Positions 58,793 to 64,000 of a stretch of DNA of 64,000 nt are shown piece after piece (position 1 is the stretch's first letter; the number at the start of each line of letters is the position of its first letter). The stretch lies in NCBI RefSeq assembly GCF_021729865.1, contig NZ_CP063400.1, positions 4,650,001 through 4,714,000 on the forward strand, read 5' to 3'. The stretch is from Hydrogenophaga sp. SL48 (GTDB lineage: Bacteria; Pseudomonadota; Gammaproteobacteria; Burkholderiales; Burkholderiaceae_C). The notes beneath the pieces were generated by a model that made no database searches, was not told where the DNA came from, and worked only from the letters and a program-made list of their open reading frames with translations. The position numbers and the translations under genes are program-made.

Positions 58793-59760
58793 TGCGCTGG
58801 CTGGTGACCGGGGCCAACGGCTTCGTGGGGCGCGCGCTGGTGCGGCGCCTGCTGTCGCAGGGCCTGCCCGGCGGCCGCACGCTCACGCAGCTGGCGGTCA
58901 CGGACTTTGCGCTGGACGACGAGGTGGCCGATCCGCGCCTGCTGCGCCTGCTGCGCCTGCCGGGCGATCTCACGCAGCCTGACACCTGGGCAGAGGCCTT
59001 CGCCACGCCGCTGGACGGCATCGTCCACCTGGCCAGCGTTCCCGGCGGCACCGCCGAGGCTCAGCCCGCGCTGGCGCGCGCGGTCAACCTGGACGCCACG
59101 CAGGCGCTGCTGGACCATTGCCGTGCCCAGGTCGAGCGCGGCGGCGTGGCGCCCCGGCTGGTGTTCGCCAGCACCATCGCCGTCTACGGCGCGGCACTGC
59201 CCCCCGAGGTGAACGACCACACGCCCGCAGCGCCCCACATGGTGTACGGCGCGCACAAGCTCATGGCCGAGATCGCCGTGGCCCACGCCAGCCGGCGCGG
59301 CTGGCTCGACGGCGTGTCCCTGCGCCTGCCCGGCGTGCTGGTGCGGCCGCCCGCGCCCACCGGCCAGCTCTCGGCCTTCATGAGCGACTTCATCCGCGAG
59401 CTGGCCCAGGGCCGGCCGTTCGAGTGCCCGACCTCGCCCGGCGCCACCACCTGGGCGTCCTCGCTGCCCAGCGTGGTCGACAACCTGCTGCACGCGGCCG
59501 TGGTGGACACCGCCCGCCTGCCGCCCTCGCGCAGCCTGCTGCTGCCCACGCTGCGTTTCAGCATGGCCGAGCTGGCCGAGGCCATCGCCCGCGTGTTTGC
59601 CGTGCCGGCCCCGGCGCTGGTGCGCTGGTCGCCCGACGAGCGCATCGAAACCCTGTTCGGGCGCTTTCCCCCGCTGCGCACCGACGCGGCCGAACGCGCG
59701 GGCTTTGTCAGCGACGGCGATGGCGAGGCGCTGGTGCGCCGGGCGCTGGCGCCGTCCTGA
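58792..59760 (+). CDS. NAD-dependent epimerase/dehydratase (extended SDR, DenD-like)
   Basis: The 322-residue protein has the Rossmann motif GANGFVG at residues 7-13, active-site pair Tyr-x3-Lys in MVYGAHKLMAE, and the pattern of D-erythronate dehydrogenase-like SDRs (ASTIAVYG, LRLPGVLVRP). It probably oxidises a hydroxyl group of a pathway intermediate with NAD+. Last gene of the operon; it converges on the broken phosphatase gene. Confidence 0.88.
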   Translation: MRWLVTGANGFVGRALVRRLLSQGLPGGRTLTQLAVTDFALDDEVADPRLLRLLRLPGDLTQPDTWAEAFATPLDGIVHLASVPGGTAEAQPALARAVNLDATQALLDHCRAQVERGGVAPRLVFASTIAVYGAALPPEVNDHTPAAPHMVYGAHKLMAEIAVAHASRRGWLDGVSLRLPGVLVRPPAPTGQLSAFMSDFIRELAQGRPFECPTSPGATTWASSLPSVVDNLLHAAVVDTARLPPSRSLLLPTLRFSMAELAEAIARVFAVPAPALVRWSPDERIETLFGRFPPLRTDAAERAGFVSDGDGEALVRRALAPS

Positions 59761-59769
59761 GCGGACGGG

Positions 59770-60275
59770 TCAACCGGGGGCGGCGAGCACCCGCTGCACA
59801 TGCGCCAGCAGCCCCGCGCTGCCGTCTTCCACCAGGTCCAGCACCTCCTCGAAGCCTTTGGCGCCACCCTGGTACGGGTCGGGCACGACCGGGCTGTCGT
59901 GCTGCTGGAAGAACTCGGCGAAGCGCCGCAGCTTCTTCGCGTGCGCCGGCGGGCACAGCCGTTCGGCCAGCACGAAGTTCTCCCAGTCCATCACCAGCAC
60001 CAGGTCGAACACCTCAAAATCCTGCGCCGTCAGCTGGCGCGCGCGCTGGGTCGAGAGGTCGTAGCCGCGCTGCAGCGCGTGTTTCTGGCTGCGCGCGTCG
60101 GGCGGCGCGCCCACGTGGTAGCTGTGCGTGCCGGCCGAATCGACCTGCACCCGGTCGGCCAGACCGGCCTCAGCCCCTTGGCCTCGAACACGCCGTGCGC
60201 GGTCGGGCTGCGGCAGATGTTGCCCATGCAGACGAAGAGGACGCGGAAACCTGGAGTGGTGCGGGTGTTGTTCAT
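59770..60275 (-). pseudogene. Low-molecular-weight protein tyrosine phosphatase, frameshifted
   Basis: Read from 60275, the first frame encodes MNNTRTTPGFRVLFVCMGNI and on to CRSP with catalytic Cys16 and Arg22, then loses similarity after VFEAKG. The second half (ADRVQVDSAGTHSYHVGAPP through the Asp loop VPDPYQGG to the normal end at 59770) continues in another frame. The switch falls at the C4 run 60174-60177 (GGGG on the coding strand); one added G restores a 168-residue protein. Either a recent mutation or a sequencing error. Confidence 0.85.
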
Positions 60276-60459
60276 GGGATGCATTGGACCGCACCGCACG
60301 GCGGAGAACCGCTTCCGCCGTGCGAACTGACCGGTTTTCGGGGGCTTTTCCGCGCTTCGACCCCCGGGGTGCTGGCACTATGCTGTCCACTGGGCACGGT
60401 CCGCCGGTCGCCGCCAGCGACCTCGGGCCCCTTTGACCTCTTCTCACCCCGGAACCGAC

Positions 60460-61320
60460 ATGGCCAGTGATCTGGATACGGTGCGCGTGCTTCGTGCACT
60501 GTTCAACGACATACCGCGCGCGCCGCAAGGCCTCTCGCACGAGGCGACGATGGAGTGGATCCAGCGCTCGATGACCGACTTTCCGGGCGGCGAGGTCGCC
60601 TACATGATCGAGCACGTGACCCGCAATTCGATGGTGGACATCGTGCTGCGCCTGCGCGAAGACGGCTACCTCAAGGACGACCAGCAGTTCGACGCCACGC
60701 TGCAGCAGATCGCCACCCCCGAAGGCCGCCAGACCTTCATGGACTGGTGCATCAACGCGCAGAAGAGCGTGGACGCCACCGCGCGCCTGCTCAACCGCGC
60801 CAAACGCGCCTGGAGCGAGCCCGAGCCGCTGTTCGTGGCCGACGCGGCGGCCGTCCAGCGCTTCATCGACGGCCGGCCCACCGGCGCAGGCGTGCTGTTC
60901 GCCGAGTTCGCGATGCGCAGCGACGTGCGCGAGATCGGCCTGTTCGACACCGAACCCGCCGCCATTCACGAGTTCGACTGGGGCTTCATCACCGAAGACC
61001 CCGGCGAGTGGAACGTCTACGTGACCGAGGTCTGGCGGCGCGGCACGGTCGGTCATTTCGACCGCATGCTCGGCGCCTGGCGGCTGGAGACCACGCACGC
61101 GCTGCCCGAAGGCCAGCTGCGCGCGCCGCACGTGCCGCCGGGGCTGACGGAAGACCTGGGCATCACGCGCTTCAGCGCCCTCACGCTGCACACGAACGAC
61201 GACCCCGCCGTGCGCCGCTGGGTCGGCGAGGTTTTCATCACCCACATGCTGCCGGTCATGGCCGCGCGCGCGCTGGACGAGAACTACGACTTTCCGGCGA
61301 AGGTGATGGAGCTGAGCTGA
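60460..61320 (+). CDS. Uncharacterised soluble protein
   Basis: The 286-residue protein has no signal peptide, membrane helix or motif I can name. The N-terminal half is helical (MEWIQRSMTDFPGGEVAYMI, TFMDWCINAQKSVDATARLL). The C-terminal half has Trp-rich strands (EFDWGFITEDPGEWNVYVTE) and a C-terminal helix. The ATG at 60460 is preferred to an in-frame TTG upstream. It is monocistronic and divergent from the phosphatase. Confidence 0.7.
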   Translation: MASDLDTVRVLRALFNDIPRAPQGLSHEATMEWIQRSMTDFPGGEVAYMIEHVTRNSMVDIVLRLREDGYLKDDQQFDATLQQIATPEGRQTFMDWCINAQKSVDATARLLNRAKRAWSEPEPLFVADAAAVQRFIDGRPTGAGVLFAEFAMRSDVREIGLFDTEPAAIHEFDWGFITEDPGEWNVYVTEVWRRGTVGHFDRMLGAWRLETTHALPEGQLRAPHVPPGLTEDLGITRFSALTLHTNDDPAVRRWVGEVFITHMLPVMAARALDENYDFPAKVMELS

Positions 61321-61329
61321 ACGGCGGCC

Positions 61330-61716
61330 TCAGCCCGCCTCGTACAGCTCCAGCGGCAACCCGTCCGGGTCGCTGAAAAACGTGAACCGCCGACCGGTGT
61401 ATTCGTCCACCCGCACCGGCTCGACCACAACCCCTTGCTCCTCCAGCCGCGCCTTGCACGCGGCCACGTCCTCGACCACGAACGCCAGGTGCCGCAGACC
61501 CTGCGCCTCGGGGTAGGACGGCCGCGGCGGCGCGCCGGGGAAAGAGAACAGCTCCACCTGCGACCCGTCGGGCAGACCCAGATCCAGCTTCCAGGAATTG
61601 CGCGCCTCGCGGAAGTGTTCGGCGATCACTTTCAGGCCGAGGACTTCGGTGTAGAAGCGTTTGGAGCGCTGATAGTCGGCGCAGATGATGGCGGCGTGGT
61701 GGATGCGGGTAAGCAT
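61330..61716 (-). CDS. YaeR-like VOC (glyoxalase I-like) metalloprotein
   Basis: The 128-residue protein has the YaeR/SMU1112c pattern: RIHHAAIICADYQRSKRFYTEVLGLKV, LDLGLPDGSQVELFSFPGAP, GLRHLAFVVEDV and a C-terminal DPDGLPLELYE. His and Glu ligands are at the usual four positions (HHA, VELF, RHLAF, LELYE). The substrate of this family is unknown. It converges with the upstream unknown gene. Confidence 0.9.
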   Translation of the reverse strand: MLTRIHHAAIICADYQRSKRFYTEVLGLKVIAEHFREARNSWKLDLGLPDGSQVELFSFPGAPPRPSYPEAQGLRHLAFVVEDVAACKARLEEQGVVVEPVRVDEYTGRRFTFFSDPDGLPLELYEAG

Positions 61717-61742
61717 GAGAGTGCGGACAGCGTTGTATTGAG

Positions 61743-62144
61743 CTATCGGAGCCCGAGGTACCTGGCGTTCTCAGTGGTGAAGGCTGACAGGGCGTTGAGG
61801 ACTTCTTTGGCCATCGATCTGAGAGGCGTCCAAGAAGGATGCTGCATGGCCGCAAGATTGGTGTCCCGGCCCGCGCCGGCGGGAAGCGTTTGAGCAGGAA
61901 CTCCTTCCAATGCGCCAGCCAGTGCGCCGACCCAGGCTTCCTGTTCGACACTGAGGTGCCCCCGACCAATCAGATATCGGCCTCGCAAGACATCGTCCTT
62001 CAGTTCCCATGCGACGTTGTAGTCACCCATTGCGGCGCATTGTTCATCAGGTGGTAACGCCAAGAACTTCAGTGACATCAGGAACACGCTGTAGGAGGAG
62101 TGGAATTCCTCTTCGTCTGAAAGTGGCTGCTTGTCAGTCGGCAT
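61743..62144 (-). CDS. Hypothetical protein of less GC-rich composition
   Basis: The 133-residue protein is acidic at the N-terminus (PLSDEEEFHSSYSVFLMSLK) with the pattern PDEQCAAMGDYNVAWELKDD and a helical C-terminus. I recognise no family; size and acidity recall immunity proteins of toxin systems, but no toxin is adjacent. Codon use includes more AT-ending codons than its neighbours, which hints at transfer. The start at the ATG 62144 is preferred to a TTG upstream. Confidence 0.6.
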   Translation of the reverse strand: MPTDKQPLSDEEEFHSSYSVFLMSLKFLALPPDEQCAAMGDYNVAWELKDDVLRGRYLIGRGHLSVEQEAWVGALAGALEGVPAQTLPAGAGRDTNLAAMQHPSWTPLRSMAKEVLNALSAFTTENARYLGLR

Positions 62145-62217
62145 GGAGCGAAACAAGTTTGAAATTGTTGCGGCGATTCATTTTGCGCTTGGACTACCCC
62201 CACACCGCATCCAGCGC

Positions 62218-62261
62218 CACCGGCCAGGTGCCGCGCCACACGCCGTGGCACCTGGCCGGTG
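62218..62261. terminator. Strong 15-bp inverted repeat after the acyltransferase gene
   Basis: CACCGGCCAGGTGCC (62218-62232) pairs perfectly with GGCACCTGGCCGGTG (62247-62261) around a 14-base loop that can itself form GCCAC/GTGGC. It lies 15 bp past the minus-strand stop at 62277. No T-run follows. The sequence is not related to the dispersed repeat family. Confidence 0.5.
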
Positions 62262-62276
62262 AGCGGGTCCCGGTGG

Positions 62277-64000
62277 TCAGGGGCCCAGCACACCGCGGGC
62301 GGTCAGGAAGCGCTCCGTCGGTTCGGCCAGCAGGGCCGCGCCGGCCGTGTTGAGGTGGTCCCGGTCACGGTAGATCATTGTGCCGCCGTGCACCGGGGTG
62401 CAAGTGCTTCCGGTGGCGGGACACAGGATGTCGAAGCTGCGGAACACATGGGCGTTGGGCTCTGCGGACAGCGCCTGCTCCAATGCCTGGTGCACCCGGT
62501 CCACGCCCTGGGACAGGGTGTCGCGATCCTGTGCACAGGCGGCATTCGAAAACACGGTGCGCATGCACACCGCAGGGTGCTCGAAGTCGAACATGGGCGG
62601 CGGGCCGACCACCACCAGTTGCATCTGGCGCGCGGCCAGCTCGCGGGCCAGTGTGCGCAGATCGGTCGCCCAGGTCGGCAGGTCACCGACCGGGTGTGTG
62701 CTGCCGCGATCAAAGTAGAGGCGCGAAACCAGCAGCACGTCGCCCGGGCGGGCCTGGGCGTACATCGCCTCGACGATGCGTTGCCGGGGTTCGAAGACCC
62801 CGCCCATGTGTGGGTACGGCCGTCCCGGGGTTTCGATCAGGTGCACGCCGACGCCGGTGGTCTTGTGCAGGCGGTACAGCATCCCCTGCAGGTGACCGGC
62901 GTGGCTGTCGCCCATGGCCCAGACCGTCTGTCCACCGGGCACACGGGGCGCCTGCGTGCAAAGGTCAAAGGTGCCGGCTCCCAGGCGCCGCTGCTCGCCG
63001 TCGACCACACAGTGGGGGTTGTAGTTTTGGCCCTTCACCGGCAGGAAGGCCGGTGCGTCGCGCAGTGCTGGGTCCAGCGGCAGCAGCAGGCGGGGGTGCT
63101 GCGCCAGCAGCAACGCCATCATCGCCGTGACCACCAGCGACGCCCCCAGGCCGCGCGCCACCGCCCAGCGACCCGACCAGTGGCGCAGCGGGGACTCCAC
63201 CCAGCGGTAGGACATCTCGGCCAGGAGGAACATCGCCGCGATCAGCCAGGGCGCGTGCCAGGCATCGACGCCGGTGGACCAGCGCGCCAGCACCAGCACC
63301 GTCCAGTGCCACAGGTAGAGCGAATAGGAGATCAGGCCGATGTGACGCAACGGTGCCAAGGTCAGCACCCGCTGGCTCAGGCCGGTCGGTCCGAGGAGCA
63401 GCAGGCAGGTCAGCACCACTGCTGCGGTGCTGGCTGGGACCAAGTGTTGCACCGGCGCCCAGAGGCAGGCGATCAGCGCGATCAGCGGCAGCGGACCCAG
63501 CCGGGACAAACCGCGGCGCAGCAGGGTCGCCAGGGCGCTGTCGCGTCCCGCGTACAGCAGGCAGCCTGCGCCCAGCTCCCAGAAACGCAGCGGCGTGAAA
63601 AAGTAGGCTGCGGCGGGGCGCGACGCGAACACGTGGACGAAGAACACATAGGACAGCAGGCTCAGCCCACCGACCATCAGTGGCAAGGCCCGTTGCGGCC
63701 GACCCAGCCGCCCGCTCGCCGCGAGCCAGAACAGCGAGGGGTACACCAGGTAGAACTGCTCCTCGACCCCGAGGGACCAGGTCTGGGTGAAGGCGTTGGA
63801 CTGGGCCGCCGGGGCGAAGTAGTCGATCGCCTGGTGGTACAGGTAGATGTTGGAGAAGCCGAACAGCGCGTTGATGCCCGTCAGCAGGCTGGTGCGCGGC
63901 TGCGGGTCGAGCGCGCTGATCAGCACGGCGGTGACCAGCACGCAGACCAGCAGGGCTGGCAACAGCCGCTTGATGCGGCGCTGGAAGAACCCGCGCAGGA
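62277..64000 (-). CDS. Acyltransferase 3/SGNH fusion protein (O-antigen acetylase type), partial
   Basis: The frame runs off the window; about 574 C-terminal residues are visible and the true start lies beyond 64000. The N-terminal part is an acyltransferase-3 membrane domain (reading in from FFQRRIKRLLPALL, then TWSLGVEEQFYLVYP, ISYSLYLWHWTVLVLARW). The C-terminal SGNH domain has the nucleophile motif WAMGDSHAGH and the catalytic Asp/His in DRDHLN. OafA/YrhL-type enzymes O-acetylate lipopolysaccharide, exopolysaccharide or peptidoglycan at the inner membrane. Confidence 0.9.
   Translation of the reverse strand, partial: LRGFFQRRIKRLLPALLVCVLVTAVLISALDPQPRTSLLTGINALFGFSNIYLYHQAIDYFAPAAQSNAFTQTWSLGVEEQFYLVYPSLFWLAASGRLGRPQRALPLMVGGLSLLSYVFFVHVFASRPAAAYFFTPLRFWELGAGCLLYAGRDSALATLLRRGLSRLGPLPLIALIACLWAPVQHLVPASTAAVVLTCLLLLGPTGLSQRVLTLAPLRHIGLISYSLYLWHWTVLVLARWSTGVDAWHAPWLIAAMFLLAEMSYRWVESPLRHWSGRWAVARGLGASLVVTAMMALLLAQHPRLLLPLDPALRDAPAFLPVKGQNYNPHCVVDGEQRRLGAGTFDLCTQAPRVPGGQTVWAMGDSHAGHLQGMLYRLHKTTGVGVHLIETPGRPYPHMGGVFEPRQRIVEAMYAQARPGDVLLVSRLYFDRGSTHPVGDLPTWATDLRTLARELAARQMQLVVVGPPPMFDFEHPAVCMRTVFSNAACAQDRDTLSQGVDRVHQALEQALSAEPNAHVFRSFDILCPATGSTCTPVHGGTMIYRDRDHLNTAGAALLAEPTERFLTARGVLGP

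Noticed and set aside
60276..61245. 5' extension of the frame carrying the phosphatase C-terminal half
   Set aside because: It is antisense to the gene at 60460-61320; the true phosphatase N-terminus is in another frame, pointing to a frameshift rather than a longer protein.
62218..62261. Membership of this hairpin in the dispersed repeat family
   Set aside because: It lacks the C-run/G-run hairpin and the CCGGC/GCCGG core; its stem sequence is unrelated.

Overview
The window is 64 kb of very GC-rich bacterial chromosome with dense coding on both strands. Gene content (a stand-alone homocysteine-binding MetH module, lplT, alr, a CopG regulator paired with a PHB depolymerase-type esterase, DUF1302/DUF1329 proteins), TACAAT-type -10 boxes close to start codons, and a dispersed repeat built on CCGGCAAAGCCGG all suggest a betaproteobacterium of the order Burkholderiales, most likely Comamonadaceae and possibly Hydrogenophaga. 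The taxon is inference. I saw no rRNA, tRNA, CRISPR array, transposase, phage gene or plasmid replication module.

Layout. 1-10.4 kb holds housekeeping and membrane genes: the MetH N-terminal module, a zinc-ribbon membrane protein, an Alx-type manganese exporter behind a yybP-ykoY riboswitch, an Mpo1-like protein, two cyclic-nucleotide-domain proteins, lplT, an uncharacterised gene pair behind a well-formed sigma-54 promoter, and alr. 10.6-18.9 kb holds an MFS transporter and then an RND adaptor and pump, a YgaP-like DUF2892 protein, a TDT/SLAC1-type transporter and a TauE/SafE exporter. A promoter with an embedded TACCCC/GGGGTA palindrome precedes the RND genes; I read the group as sulfur-stress or metal export under a CsoR/CstR-type repressor encoded elsewhere. 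18.9-25.2 kb holds ExoD-like, TerB-like, Bax-inhibitor-like, NhaR-like, TIGR04222-like, DUF3445 and YegP-like genes. 25.3-29.4 kb is a flavin monooxygenase with its probable AcoR-type sigma-54 activator, promoter and enhancer palindrome. 29.5-43.2 kb is a mosaic of small transcription units: rhodanese pair, DUF1993, nucleotidyltransferase-fold protein, orphan ParB-like protein, DUF2007 protein with five Asp-rich repeats, CopG plus esterase, YafY/LysE, class A beta-lactamase with a divergent AmpR-like regulator, thioesterase, and an AraC-VOC-membrane operon.

43.2-59.8 kb is the most striking functional block: a divergent LysR gene and a 14-gene, nearly gap-free operon. It encodes a putative envelope module (DUF1302, DUF1329, Ycf48-like, HAE3-type RND, secreted NTF2-like protein) followed by catabolic enzymes (alpha/beta C-C hydrolase, two-domain extradiol-type VOC protein, Rieske ferredoxin, FAD monooxygenase, MFS transporter, cyclase, cupin, FAH-family hydrolase, epimerase). 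It looks like uptake and degradation of a hydrophobic aromatic compound of unknown identity, with an FNR-type box in the promoter region. 59.8-64 kb holds a low-molecular-weight tyrosine phosphatase broken by a one-base frameshift, an unknown protein, a YaeR-like VOC protein, a hypothetical gene of less GC-rich appearance, and an SGNH acyltransferase cut by the window end.

Across the window a structured repeat of about 80-90 bp occurs in 11 intergenic copies, plus one partial copy and one inside a coding region. Its stems co-vary between copies. Ten of the 11 intergenic copies lie directly 3' of a gene in the gene's own orientation; one supplies a stop codon, and two lie inside mini-ORFs that bridge adjacent operon genes.
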